Source of the DNA: Pseudanabaena sp.
GTDB taxonomy: Bacteria; Cyanobacteriota; Cyanobacteriia; Pseudanabaenales; Pseudanabaenaceae
Direction of reading: 5' to 3'
Assembly (NCBI GenBank): GCA_003249015.1
Contig: QBLS01000008.1
Coordinates: 1 to 64,000, forward strand
DNA: 64,000 bases
In this document: positions 8,389-16,886 of the stretch, in pieces
Numbering within the stretch: the first letter of the stretch is position 1
Layout: every line of letters begins with the position of its first letter
The notes under the pieces: generated by a model
Databases searched by the model: none
The model's input: only the letters and a program-made list of their open reading frames with translations
Told to the model about the DNA's origin: nothing
Translations under genes and position numbers: made by a program

Positions 8389-8454
8389 TTTTATAGGTTT
8401 TATTGCGTAAAGTGAATGATATGATGTGCAACTGGCTCAATTTTATCTCTTCCT

Positions 8455-9090
8455 ATGCAACCCCGCCACACCGCCCGCGAACTTGCGCTATTTAGCATCA
8501 ACCAATTGCCTAGCCAACCGCAAAAGCTAGAAACAAAAACATTGGACGACATTGTGACTGCCGTAGTCCGATCGCTTCACGATGAAACTAAGGAGCTATT
8601 GCAAACCGCTAGTGCAGAGCTACAGCGTAGCCAAGATCGGCTCACCTCTAGTGAAAATCGCACTAGCGATCTGCGCCAAGATATTCAAGCGGTTGAGGGC
8701 ATGGTGCGCGAGGCGATCGAATTAACTAAAAATGCCATCAATAATATTGGCTCGGCTCTAGATTTTCCCGTAACTTTGGTGCTTTCCCAACGCGATGAGG
8801 TGCGTAACTACACAGTTGATATTCTCAAGACAGTCAACAGCAAGCGATCGCAAATTGATGAAATGATTAGTACGGCTCTGGTAAATTGGCAAATTGACCG
8901 ACTTGCCCAATTAGACAAAGATATTTTACGAATTGCCACCGCCGAGATGATGTTTATGAATGTGGCAAGTAAAGTCGCGATCGATGAAGCGGTAGAACTG
9001 GCTAAACGCTATAGCAGTGAAGATGGCTATCGATTTATCAATGGTGTGTTACGGCGTATCGATGACCAGCTTAAAGAATCGCGCAAATAA
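8455..9090 (+). CDS. nusB: Transcription antitermination factor NusB
   Basis: 211 residues from ATG 8455. The N-terminal RHTARELALFSINQL and the C-terminal DKDILRIATAEMMF...KVAIDEAVELAKRYSSEDGYRFINGVL are diagnostic of NusB. It is longer than the roughly 140-residue E. coli protein because of an inserted helical segment (about residues 55-95), which cyanobacterial NusB proteins share. NusB with NusE (S10) binds boxA RNA and supports rRNA transcription. Convergent with the gas-vesicle operon. Confidence 0.92.
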   Translation: MQPRHTARELALFSINQLPSQPQKLETKTLDDIVTAVVRSLHDETKELLQTASAELQRSQDRLTSSENRTSDLRQDIQAVEGMVREAIELTKNAINNIGSALDFPVTLVLSQRDEVRNYTVDILKTVNSKRSQIDEMISTALVNWQIDRLAQLDKDILRIATAEMMFMNVASKVAIDEAVELAKRYSSEDGYRFINGVLRRIDDQLKESRK

Positions 9091-9093
9091 TCG

Positions 9094-9162
9094 TGTGGCG
9101 GCGCTTCGCGCCGCCATTATCTAAAAATAAAAAGCGCGGCTCAGCCGCGCTTTTTATTTTTG
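9094..9162. terminator. Bidirectional terminators between nusB and gvpJ
   Basis: Two hairpins: 9094-9117 (gtggcggcgc-ttc-gcgccgccat) and 9122-9162 (aaaaataaaaagcgcggc-tca-gccgcgctttttattttt). The second has an A-run before and a T-run after, so it can terminate both nusB and the gvp operon. Its 3' end overlaps the gvpJ stop region. Confidence 0.85.
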
Positions 9163-9477
9163 GGGTTCGCCCTCTAGCTGCTTTACCGCCGCCAGCTCTC
9201 TCTCTAAGAGATTGACTTTCTCCAATAATTGTTGATTGGATGCCAGTAGTTCCTGTGTTCGAGATGATAAGTAAGGATCAGATTCCCACCAATTGATCCC
9301 AATTTCCTTAGCTTTATCCACAGATGCAACTAGCAAGCGGATTCTAATGCTCAGTAGTTCCACACTGCCCACAGATACCGTAATATCACCTGCGATCACG
9401 ATTCCCTTGTCTAATACTCTTTCGAGAATATCCGCAAGGGAAGAGCCAGTGGTACTAGTTTTAATCGCTTGAGACAT
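9154..9477 (-). CDS. gvpJ: Gas vesicle protein GvpJ
   Basis: 107 residues from ATG 9477, directly after the gvpN stop. Residues 10-60 (SLADILERVLDKGIVIAGDITVSVGSVELLSIRIRLLVASVDKAKEIG) are a GvpA/J-type domain, followed by a charged coiled-coil tail (SSRTQELLASNQQLLEKVNLLERELAAV). The tail and length separate it from GvpA. GvpJ is a minor shell component thought to act in nucleation of the gas vesicle. Last gene of the local cluster; K, F, L, G, V and W homologues are not in this window. Confidence 0.9.
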   Translation of the reverse strand: MSQAIKTSTTGSSLADILERVLDKGIVIAGDITVSVGSVELLSIRIRLLVASVDKAKEIGINWWESDPYLSSRTQELLASNQQLLEKVNLLERELAAVKQLEGEPQK

Positions 9478-10372
9478 TTAAGGTATCTGATCCAATAATT
9501 TAGCAAGTCCGAGTTCTGACTCAGGCTCACCATTACCATAACGGGAAATCAACACATCAAAACAAAGATCGCGAAAGTCTTCATTCTTTCCAGAAACAGA
9601 GATCTCATGCTCATGGCAAATTTTACCAATTAGCAAGCAGGCTCTTAAACTCGAAGCTTTGCTGCACTGCACTTGACGGCGATAGCTGCGGATTAGGTTG
9701 ATCAGCTTTAAAGCTTCGGTGCGTTCTAGCCCAACACGATTAACCAGAATTTGTTTTTCAGTCTCGACATCAGCTTCACCGATATTGATCGTGATCATCC
9801 GATCCAGCAATGCATCTTGAGTAGGATGTACCCCTGCATATTCCTCTGGATTAGACGTAAAGATCGCTCGAAACATGGGATGGACACGCACATATTCTGA
9901 CTGTGAGCTATCGGGGGGCAGCACGATCAGCTTCTCTTCGAGGGCACTCAGTAAAACATTATTTACTTCAGGACGCGATCGATTGAACTCATCGTAAATT
10001 AGGGTAAAGCCTTCTTTAGCCGCCAATGTCAGTCGTGAATCTGTCCAGCTCTGACGCAAGTCATCTTCTACCTTTAAAACAGAATGGATGTAATTATCCA
10101 CAACTTTTTTACGGGTATATCCAGAGTTAGAACCAATCAACTGAGACGATCGCAAATCTTCATCACCATAGATCAACACCATTGGTCGTCCGACTAAACC
10201 TGCGAGGTGCATGGCGAGAGTGGTTTTGCCCGTACCCGCAGGGCCCCGTAAATGGACTGCAAATCCAGACTGCAAATCCAGACTGCAAATAGCGTAGAGC
10301 GCGGCGGACAATTTGCTTGGTAAAGTCAGTACTAATGAACTGACGGGGGCTAGCTTGGAGAACTGTGGTCAT
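9478..10372 (-). pseudogene. gvpN: GvpN AAA+ ATPase gene, frameshifted by 13-bp duplication
   Basis: Starts at ATG 10372 (MTTVLQASPRQFISTDF), 3 nt after the gvpC stop. Frame one runs through RRALRYLQSGFAV and is then thrown out of phase, ending at a stop near 10163. The rest lies in another frame: HLRGPAGTGKTTLAMHLAG (Walker A), TLIYDEFNRSRPEVNNVLL (Walker B) and FTSNPEEYAGVHPTQDALLDR, ending at 9478. The break coincides with a 13-bp tandem duplication (10255-10290). Removing one unit restores a single 293-residue GvpN of normal length. GvpN is a MoxR-like ATPase needed for full-size gas vesicles. As sequenced, only a truncated product or a reinitiated product (TTG 10311) could form. Confidence 0.9.
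10255..10290. repeat. 13-bp tandem duplication inside gvpN
   Basis: Unit gactgcaaatcca at 10255-10267 and 10268-10280, then a partial unit gactgcaaat at 10281-10290 (2.8 copies). An ancestor with 1.8 copies would read in frame. Because 13 is not a multiple of 3, adding or losing one unit switches the gene off or on. Confidence 0.95.
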
Positions 10373-10375
10373 GTT

Positions 10376-11500
10376 TTATGAGGCTTCTGCCATTTGCAGT
10401 AGGGTATTGAGGATATCCGAAGGATCAACCTTAAGTGTGTTGGCTCCTTGAGCAAGTAGATCTCTGACGGTATCGCGGTCATTGACAACTTCTAGCAAGC
10501 TAGAGTTTGTCGATAGTTGGGATACATAGTCAACCACAAACTGCTCGATTTTGTTGGAAGTTTTGACTGCTTCCTTAGGAGTTTCTTTCTCTTTAACTTC
10601 TACAGCTTTAGATGCTTCAACAGCTTTTACTTCAACAGTTGGAATTGCTTTCTTAGAAACTTTAGTAGGTTTCTTTTCAGTAACTAGATTATCGATTTTA
10701 GTGACTGGCTTGACAACTGGCTCCACAGTAGTGGCAGCCCGATCGCCACTCCAAACTGAGGCTTTGAGGTTAGCCCGAAAACTGCGAAGTTGTTCAGCTT
10801 GAGCTTCAGCGGCAGCCATACGCTGAGTATGGATGTCACTGAGGGTAGATTGCACTTCAGCGGCTCGATCTAGAAACTCTTGCGATCTCGCTGCGATATC
10901 TACCTTAGCCATAGCAATTCGTTGACTGGCAATGTCTTGCAATTGACTAGCGACTTCTGTCGCTCGTAAGGATGCTTCTTGCGATCGCTGCTCTGCGGCA
11001 ACTTGTGCTTCCGCAAGACGAGACTTTTGAAGATCCTCTAGCTGCATGGATGTCAGAATCTCCCGTTCCTTCACTAGCTGTTGACGTTGCTGTCTGGCAG
11101 AAACACCATTCCGAATACGCGCTTTGTGAATATGCTTGAGCTGAGATCGCGACTTAAAGGTACGGTTGCGTACTTCTTGAGCGCGTTCTTCACTATCTTC
11201 AGCAGCTTTTTGGACACGAGTTTCATTTAGCTCTTGCAAATAACTTGCCACCTGCTCAGCCCGATCTTGCAATTCTTCGTGCCGTTTCACCAAAGCATTT
11301 TCCGCGATCGCTTGCCTCCCCTGTTCCCATGCCAAGCGATTTTGTTCAGCATGGGCAAGATATTTCGCTGTTGCCTGAGCCTGTTCTTGAAATTCTTGTT
11401 CTCTCACCTGTCTTGACTGCTCGCAAGCCGCCAAAAAATCTGCCCTTTCTTGCAACCGTTGCTGCTTTGCTTCTGCAAATTTCTGCATCAAAGAAGCCAT
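10376..11500 (-). CDS. gvpC: Gas vesicle outer protein GvpC
   Basis: 374 residues from ATG 11500, preceded by GAGG 7 nt upstream; an upstream TTG (11524) has no such site. Most of the chain is alpha-helical repeats of about 33 residues rich in Q, E, A and R (for example QERADFLAACEQSRQVREQE and RSQEASLRATEVASQLQDIA), typical of GvpC. From about 255 it changes to a Lys/Val/Thr/Pro-rich linker and a folded C-terminal segment (IEQFVVDYVSQLSTNSSLLE...ILNTLLQMA). GvpC coats the ribs and raises critical collapse pressure. It is long compared with the roughly 190-residue Anabaena protein. Confidence 0.88.
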   Translation of the reverse strand: MASLMQKFAEAKQQRLQERADFLAACEQSRQVREQEFQEQAQATAKYLAHAEQNRLAWEQGRQAIAENALVKRHEELQDRAEQVASYLQELNETRVQKAAEDSEERAQEVRNRTFKSRSQLKHIHKARIRNGVSARQQRQQLVKEREILTSMQLEDLQKSRLAEAQVAAEQRSQEASLRATEVASQLQDIASQRIAMAKVDIAARSQEFLDRAAEVQSTLSDIHTQRMAAAEAQAEQLRSFRANLKASVWSGDRAATTVEPVVKPVTKIDNLVTEKKPTKVSKKAIPTVEVKAVEASKAVEVKEKETPKEAVKTSNKIEQFVVDYVSQLSTNSSLLEVVNDRDTVRDLLAQGANTLKVDPSDILNTLLQMAEAS

Positions 11501-11768
11501 AGCGTTATCCTCAAGTTTTTTCAAATTCTAATCATTTCGACAATACGTTCAGTTATTAATTCTGTACGAAAGCGACAGACCAAAAACTTTTATGCTTTTC
11601 ATTTAAACCCCCTTCCCACCGTGTAACTACCCTGCTAAAAATTCATTGCCCAGTCAGCAGCAAACTGATAGGATAATTTTTAGTGAGAAGGGAGTAAAAG
11701 AAATCGGTAGGCTAATAATCTATTGTTTAGCGACCAGTAACTAGCTTGTGGCTAGAACCCCGTTCAGA

Positions 11769-11987
11769 CTAAGCAGCAGGTACTGCCGCCGAAGCTGTAA
11801 GACCAACTGCTTCCGCATACTTGAGGTATGTTTCAACAGAGGCAATAACAACACGAGCTTCAATTGAGAGTAGTTCAATCCCTACAAGAGAGACTCTTAC
11901 CCACGCATCAATAACAATTCCCTTGTCCAAAATGCGATCAATGACTTCCGCTAAACTAGAGGAAGAGTTGACTTTTTCAACAGCCAT
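11769..11987 (-). CDS. gvpA: Gas vesicle main structural protein GvpA
   Basis: 72 residues from ATG 11987 with AAGGAG about 9 nt upstream. The core ([53 protein letters not shown]) is nearly invariant in cyanobacterial GvpA. It forms the ribs of the protein shell, whose inner face is hydrophobic. Only one copy is present here, at the head of the operon, 268 nt before gvpC. That spacer has weak self-complementarity, and many cyanobacteria terminate part of transcription there so that gvpA is in excess. Confidence 0.97.
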   Translation of the reverse strand: MAVEKVNSSSSLAEVIDRILDKGIVIDAWVRVSLVGIELLSIEARVVIASVETYLKYAEAVGLTASAAVPAA

Positions 11988-12295
11988 AATAGATTTCTCC
12001 TTGAGTTGAATATATTCAGCATTTAAATCTTGCCTGTGCAAACTGTACTACACAACAGCAAAATTACTTATACTTACTTTGCACTAAACATCTTGTTTTT
12101 AAAGATGATTCGTTAATATTACCTTTGATCAGGATAATCAATGATAAACTTTCTTTAAGAAGATGAAACTGCAAGGCTAATAAATTCTTACGAATTTAGT
12201 TTTGAATCAGTTCAAAGCCACTGGATAAAATGTTGCTGAATACTTTTTGCATCACTAACCACAAAATTTATTTGAATTTTTTAAAACATTAAACT
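11988..12295. promoter_or_regulatory. Divergent upstream region of gvpA
   Basis: AT-rich spacer of 308 bp between gvpA (minus) and the DUF3285 gene (plus), presumably with the promoters of both. I can identify no -10/-35 pair or operator with confidence. Confidence 0.4.
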
Positions 12296-12496
12296 ATGAA
12301 CAATGAACCAGAAAATCAAAATCTTCGCGGTAAAGAGAACTCTACAGAAGCAGTTAAAACCAAAGAGAAAGATAGCTTTGTAAAATTGGCAATGCGAAAT
12401 ATGGTGAAGAAAGGTAGTACTTCGCTATTCCATTTTTTCTTAACTATAGTCGGAGTAATTGGGACTTTATTAGGGTTAGCGATCGCTTTCCATTGA
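12296..12496 (+). CDS. DUF3285 small membrane protein
   Basis: 66 residues. A hydrophilic charged N-terminus is followed by the family motif KLAMRNMVKKGSTSLFHFF and one C-terminal transmembrane helix (LTIVGVIGTLLGLAIAF). DUF3285 is a cyanobacterial family of unknown function. It probably sits in the plasma or thylakoid membrane with the N-terminus in the cytoplasm. Monocistronic, ending before two hairpins. Confidence 0.85.
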   Translation: MNNEPENQNLRGKENSTEAVKTKEKDSFVKLAMRNMVKKGSTSLFHFFLTIVGVIGTLLGLAIAFH

Positions 12497-12549
12497 TAGT
12501 AAGATAGCCCAGAGATTCTTATTAGTTAAAATCAGTTTATAAATCTTTC

Positions 12550-12826
12550 CAAATTAATAAATAGTAGTGTGTAGCGAAGCTGCATACTACTATTTATTAA
12601 TTTGGAAAGTCTGAAGGTGAACCTTAATACGTCAACTGTTGTAGATTTTGTCAATTCAACAATTAGACAAAACTAAAAAAGGATAGAATCGCTTTGCGAT
12701 TCTATCCTTTTTTAGTTTTGCTATGGTAAGCATCTAGATAGAAGTAACCTAAAACCAAGAAAGTTGTTCCGCCCATTACGCGGGCGGAACAACTTTCTTG
12801 GTTTTTAATTTCCTAAATTATTATTA
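12550..12826. repeat. Three hairpins between DUF3285 gene and 12869 gene (372-bp spacer)
   Basis: 12550-12604: long stem (caaattaataaatagtagtg...) acting as terminator of the DUF3285 gene. 12668-12720: stem aaaaaggatagaatcg/cgattctatccttttt with flanking A/T runs, able to terminate in both directions. 12748-12826: family A-like hairpin (aagttgttccgccc...gggcggaacaactt) with aacctaaaacc and ggtttttaatt edges. Confidence 0.7.
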
Positions 12827-12868
12827 TATGGCTTCAGCCTCTCTCAGCCAACTCTTAGTCGAGGAAAG

Positions 12869-13471
12869 CTAATCAACTATTTTAATCATATTCCTGAACA
12901 TCAAAAGCAAGGCAATTCCTGTTAACAATCCATAAATAGCGCCAATAGTTAACGTCAAAAAATAGCCCAACTTATTGATTAGCAACCACCCTACCCATAC
13001 GCCTCCATACCAACTCGCCGTACTGACCACAATCCACCATTCCGATCGCCTGAAATATTGCTTGAGAATTATCCATTGCATCACCCCCACTGAGAGTCCC
13101 CGCAAGCAGGCATAAACTACCACTAAGTCCAATGCATCACCATAAGTAATTGCTAGTTGAAAACTTGCCCAAGAACTCACCGATCCGCCCACAGTGCCGC
13201 CAATTAGAGTTGCCCAAAACCAACTAAATCCCACGATATATTTGCGGATTACTAGCCACTGCGAAAACGCGATCGCCAAGCTCATCAACCCAAAGCTCAG
13301 CCATACCCCCAGATCTCCCATGATCCAGTCAGTAACAAAAGCACTGACCCGACCACCGATCGCATAACTAAAAGCCGTAGTGACAATCCACAAAGGCAAA
13401 AAATTCCAGTGAAGTTTTTGGGTGGCTAGCTCTTTTAATTTAAACTTGTTGAGCAAGGATTTGAGCCTCAT
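12869..13471 (-). CDS. Conserved integral membrane protein, unknown function
   Basis: 200 residues from ATG 13471. After a basic N-terminus it has about six transmembrane helices, including LWIVTTAFSYAIGG, WLSFGLMSLAIAFSQW and TLTIGAIYGLLTGIALLLMF. The motif QWLVIRKY recurs as QWIILKQY, so the protein looks like an internal repeat of two similar halves. Such proteins are widespread in cyanobacteria, but I know of no function. The hairpins downstream could end its transcript. Confidence 0.7.
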   Translation of the reverse strand: MRLKSLLNKFKLKELATQKLHWNFLPLWIVTTAFSYAIGGRVSAFVTDWIMGDLGVWLSFGLMSLAIAFSQWLVIRKYIVGFSWFWATLIGGTVGGSVSSWASFQLAITYGDALDLVVVYACLRGLSVGVMQWIILKQYFRRSEWWIVVSTASWYGGVWVGWLLINKLGYFLTLTIGAIYGLLTGIALLLMFRNMIKIVD

Positions 13472-13558
13472 AAATAGCTAAGACCAGAGACTGTTTCTCC
13501 CGCGCAGCGTGATGAACAATCTTATCGGTTTTTAGTTTACTTATACTTAGCGACCTAT
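13472..13558. repeat. Degenerate family A element
   Basis: Left edge ataaatagctaagacc, right edge gtttttagtttacttatac then cctatttg, matching the ends of family A. The central hairpin has decayed. Confidence 0.5.
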
Positions 13559-13572
13559 TTGAGTTTTGTTGA

Positions 13573-14583
13573 ATGAGAAGACTATATTTTTTACTGCCAG
13601 GAACGACCAATAAATTTGCCTGTGGAGGCTTATGGGCTGAGTTAAAAACCCTAGAACTGGCAAAAAGAGTATGTCCTGCCGAAGTCGTTACCTATCGCCA
13701 ACGTGAAAAAGATCATCTTTGGCTTGATGATTTATTAAGTTCTAATGACACCTTGCACCAGCTTGATGACGTGATCTTTGTGATGAGTTGGGGCTTTGAC
13801 GTGGCTAAACTTGCCCCAAAATTAAAAAGTTATAACGCTATTTACCATGCCCATAGTGCTGGCTACGGATTTGATGTACCTGCGAGTGTGCCAATTATTA
13901 CAGTCAGCCGCAATACGCTCGGCTACTGGGGACAGCGATCGCCCCATTCCTTGTTGTATTACCTGCCTAATGAAATTTCTGATAAGTTCCAAAATTATCA
14001 AGGCGATCGCGATATTGATGTACTAGTCCAAGCCCGCAAATCTTCTCACTATTTGCTTAATCAATTAGTTCCACTTTTGCAACAGAAATGTAAGGTAGAA
14101 GTGATTGATTATTATGTGGAAAATTTAGAAGAATTATTTAATCGCGCTAAGGTTTATCTCTATGACTCTGCCGAATATTGGGCAGTACAGGGTGTGACAG
14201 AAGGCTTTGGGTTACAGCCTCTAGAAGCGATCGCCTGTGGTTGTCAAGTTTTTTCTAGCGTTAATCACGGCTTGTCCGATTACTTAGACCCTGCTTTTAA
14301 CTGTTATAAAATTGCAGGCTATTCTCAGGAATTTGATCTTCAGAGAATTCTCAAGGTAGTAAATAGCGATCGCCAGTTAAGCCCAAATCCACATCTGTTA
14401 GAGGAATACCGATCTGCCAATATCATCCACCGACTCGCCACAATTCTCACCGAAATCAATGAATTTTTCGATCATCAAAAATCTCATCAAGGCAATATTA
14501 GGGACTTGGATCTAAGCAGAATTATCCAATTGCGATCGCTGAGAATATGGAAAAAGCTAAAACAAAAACTTATTCGCCAATAA
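13573..14583 (+). CDS. Glycosyltransferase family 4-like protein
   Basis: 336 residues from ATG 13573. The C-terminal half carries a GT-B donor-site pattern: VYLYDSAEYWAVQGVTEGFGLQPLEAIACGCQVFSS, the E-x7-E signature of GT4 enzymes. The N-terminal half (LPGTTNKFACGGLWAELKTLELAK) is an atypical acceptor domain. It would transfer a sugar from a nucleotide or lipid donor, probably for exopolysaccharide or glycolipid. No sugar-pathway genes are nearby, so the acceptor cannot be named. Followed directly by a perfect terminator. Confidence 0.75.
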   Translation: MRRLYFLLPGTTNKFACGGLWAELKTLELAKRVCPAEVVTYRQREKDHLWLDDLLSSNDTLHQLDDVIFVMSWGFDVAKLAPKLKSYNAIYHAHSAGYGFDVPASVPIITVSRNTLGYWGQRSPHSLLYYLPNEISDKFQNYQGDRDIDVLVQARKSSHYLLNQLVPLLQQKCKVEVIDYYVENLEELFNRAKVYLYDSAEYWAVQGVTEGFGLQPLEAIACGCQVFSSVNHGLSDYLDPAFNCYKIAGYSQEFDLQRILKVVNSDRQLSPNPHLLEEYRSANIIHRLATILTEINEFFDHQKSHQGNIRDLDLSRIIQLRSLRIWKKLKQKLIRQ

Positions 14584-14620
14584 AAAAAGAAAGCGTTGCA
14601 AAGCAACGCTTTCTTTTTTT
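14583..14620 (+). terminator. Terminator of the glycosyltransferase gene
   Basis: Stem aaaaaagaaagcgttg-caaag-caacgctttctttttt immediately after the stop. A second GC-rich hairpin (accccgtccgcttgcggcgg at 14690-14710) precedes the convergent rnj stop. Confidence 0.85.
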
Positions 14621-14727
14621 ATTGAACTAAGAGAGTAAATACCCCACCGCTCTGCGGTGTAAGTAAATTCTAGTAAAAAAGAATTTGATACCCCGTCCGC
14701 TTGCGGCGGGGTTATTCATTGCTAAAA

Positions 14728-16623
14728 CTATACGACTGCTGCTGTACGCTTGCGACGACCAGCGCTAGTTGTGGTTACAGTTGGCACAGCCTCATTAGTC
14801 GGACTAGTAACAGCAGAACCATTGCCATTGCTGCTATCAACCTTAGGAATAGGCTTGACTCCAGCTTTTAGGGTTACACCCAGAGAGTTGGGCTTATTAG
14901 CAGGTGCAGGTGCAGACTGTGTGGATTCTGGTGGTGTTTGCAGTAGAAACGCGATCATTGGTTTGCTTTGCATTTGTTGGCGCAAAACGCGAGTAAGGTC
15001 GCGCTCTAGTTGACCACGCAAACCAACCCAGTCCACTTCCAGAGATCCCACATTACGGGCAAAATTACCCCAGTTATTTGATAGTGAGTTCTCAATTGTT
15101 TTGGCAACGGACGCGATAATTTGTGAACGCTCCATCGGCAAGACAACTCCATTTAACTGAATGTCTGGTGTAGTGGCAAGTTTGCCATCCAGACCAACAG
15201 ACACCGCAATCATGAAAATGCCATCACCAGCAATTAGTTGGCGATCGCGCAACACATCGCCCTTGACCATACCGTCACGGGAAGAGTCAACCAGTTCTAC
15301 TCCCGAAGGAACCTTATCGACAATCTTCATGTAGTCTTGGCAAACCTCAACCACATCACCATTTTCCGCAATCACAATATTTTCGCTAGGAATACCCATA
15401 CTTTCCGCCATCTTGGCGTGCTGCTTCAGCATTCTCAACTCTCCGTGAGCAGGGAAGAAGAACTTCGGACGCACAAGCGCCAACATCATCTTATGTTCTT
15501 CCTGTGCACCATGCCCAGAGACGTGAATGCCCTTATCTTTACCATAAATGACATTCGCGCCCAGAGCCATGAGCTTGTCGATTGTCCGCACCACAGGAAT
15601 GGTATTTCCAGGAATTGGGTTCGCGGAGAAGATCACTGTATCACCATCACGAACTTCCAATTGCTTGTGACTGCAATTTGCCATGCGGGTTAGCGCCGAC
15701 ATTGGTTCGCCTTGAGAGCCAGTAGTCAAGATCAAAATTTGATCATCGCGGTATTGGCGCAGATTTTGTAGAGGCTGAAATAGGTCATCACGGCACTTGA
15801 TATAGCCGAGATTGCGGGCATGGGCAATTACATTGAGCATAGAGCGTCCGACTACACCCACGACACGTCCTTGTTTGTCAGCAATATCCAAGATCATACT
15901 TACCCGATGCACTGAAGAGGCAAAGGTGGTGATGATGACGCGACCAGTGGCAGCCCGAATGTAGCGCTCTAGGTTTGGATATACCGCTCTCTCGGAAGGA
16001 GTAATTCCTGGAACTTCGGCATTAGTTGAGTCACTAATCAAAGCTAGTACACCCTTTTCACCATGCTCGGCGAGACGGGCAAGGTCAAAAAACTCACCAT
16101 CAACGGGAGTATGGTCAATCTTAAAGTCGCCAGAGTGAATTACCATGCCCGCAGGTGTATTAATGGCGATCGAGAAACTGTCGCAAATAGAGTGAGTATT
16201 GCGGATAAATTCTACAAAGAAGTTAGTGCCAACTCTCACGATATCGCGGGGCATCACACGGCGCAATTCAGTACGATTGAGAACTCCCGCTTCACGGAGT
16301 TTGCCTTCCAATAAAGCCATAGCCAAGCGAGGACCATAGATTACAGGAATTTCAAATTGCTTTAAATGGAAAGAAATCGCTCCGATATGATCTTCGTGAC
16401 CGTGGGTAACGATCATCCCCTTGATCTTGTGCTTATTTTCACGGAGATAGGTCATGTCTGGAAGTACGACATTCACCCCAGGCATCATATTGTCTGGGAA
16501 AGAGAGTCCACCATCAAGGAGCATGATTTCATCGTTATATTCAAACACCCATGTGTTTTTGCCAATTTCATGGAGTCCACCGAGGGCAATAATTTTTAGG
16601 GAAGGAGCGTTAGATGTAGTCAT
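14728..16623 (-). CDS. rnj: Ribonuclease J
   Basis: 631 residues from ATG 16623. A metallo-beta-lactamase core with GLHEIGKNTWVFEY, the zinc motif THGHEDHIGA and HSGDFKIDHTP is followed by a beta-CASP domain (TTFASSVHRV, GRSMLNVIAHA, SGHGAQEEHKMM). The tail after about 560 is low-complexity and ends in the basic GRRKRTAAVV seen in cyanobacterial RNase J. The enzyme has 5'-3' exonuclease and endonuclease activity and shares mRNA turnover with RNase E. It is the third gene of the row asd-dapA-rnj, a conserved cyanobacterial order, with a 263-nt spacer to dapA. Confidence 0.96.
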   Translation of the reverse strand: MTTSNAPSLKIIALGGLHEIGKNTWVFEYNDEIMLLDGGLSFPDNMMPGVNVVLPDMTYLRENKHKIKGMIVTHGHEDHIGAISFHLKQFEIPVIYGPRLAMALLEGKLREAGVLNRTELRRVMPRDIVRVGTNFFVEFIRNTHSICDSFSIAINTPAGMVIHSGDFKIDHTPVDGEFFDLARLAEHGEKGVLALISDSTNAEVPGITPSERAVYPNLERYIRAATGRVIITTFASSVHRVSMILDIADKQGRVVGVVGRSMLNVIAHARNLGYIKCRDDLFQPLQNLRQYRDDQILILTTGSQGEPMSALTRMANCSHKQLEVRDGDTVIFSANPIPGNTIPVVRTIDKLMALGANVIYGKDKGIHVSGHGAQEEHKMMLALVRPKFFFPAHGELRMLKQHAKMAESMGIPSENIVIAENGDVVEVCQDYMKIVDKVPSGVELVDSSRDGMVKGDVLRDRQLIAGDGIFMIAVSVGLDGKLATTPDIQLNGVVLPMERSQIIASVAKTIENSLSNNWGNFARNVGSLEVDWVGLRGQLERDLTRVLRQQMQSKPMIAFLLQTPPESTQSAPAPANKPNSLGVTLKAGVKPIPKVDSSNGNGSAVTSPTNEAVPTVTTTSAGRRKRTAAVV

Positions 16624-16886
16624 AGTTAATTTGTTTAGTAAGAAAAAGTGAGGTTGATTGGAAAAAGAGCGTAATTGAATAAAAAGCTTAATAAATTTGT
16701 TTCAATTACTTGATAATGCAAACTTGGTGATTATTTGCAGACTTATTTATGGAAATTTTGATATGAGTGACTAGATAAAAGCCGAAAATTTGTGATTCCC
16801 CGTCAATTCTTAACTCAAAATATCAACTAAAATAATCCATAAAGTCTGAATTGAAAGTTCCTAATTTTAAATTTTTAGTTTTAAAG

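Noticed and set aside
10163-10372. Short ORF at the gvpN start as a separate small gene
   Set aside because: Its first 35 residues are the GvpN N-terminus; the rest is out-of-frame gvpN sequence created by the 13-bp duplication.
15238-15693. Plus-strand ORF of 151 codons opposite rnj
   Set aside because: Antisense shadow of the conserved beta-CASP region; His- and Asn-rich translation without family resemblance or ribosome binding site.
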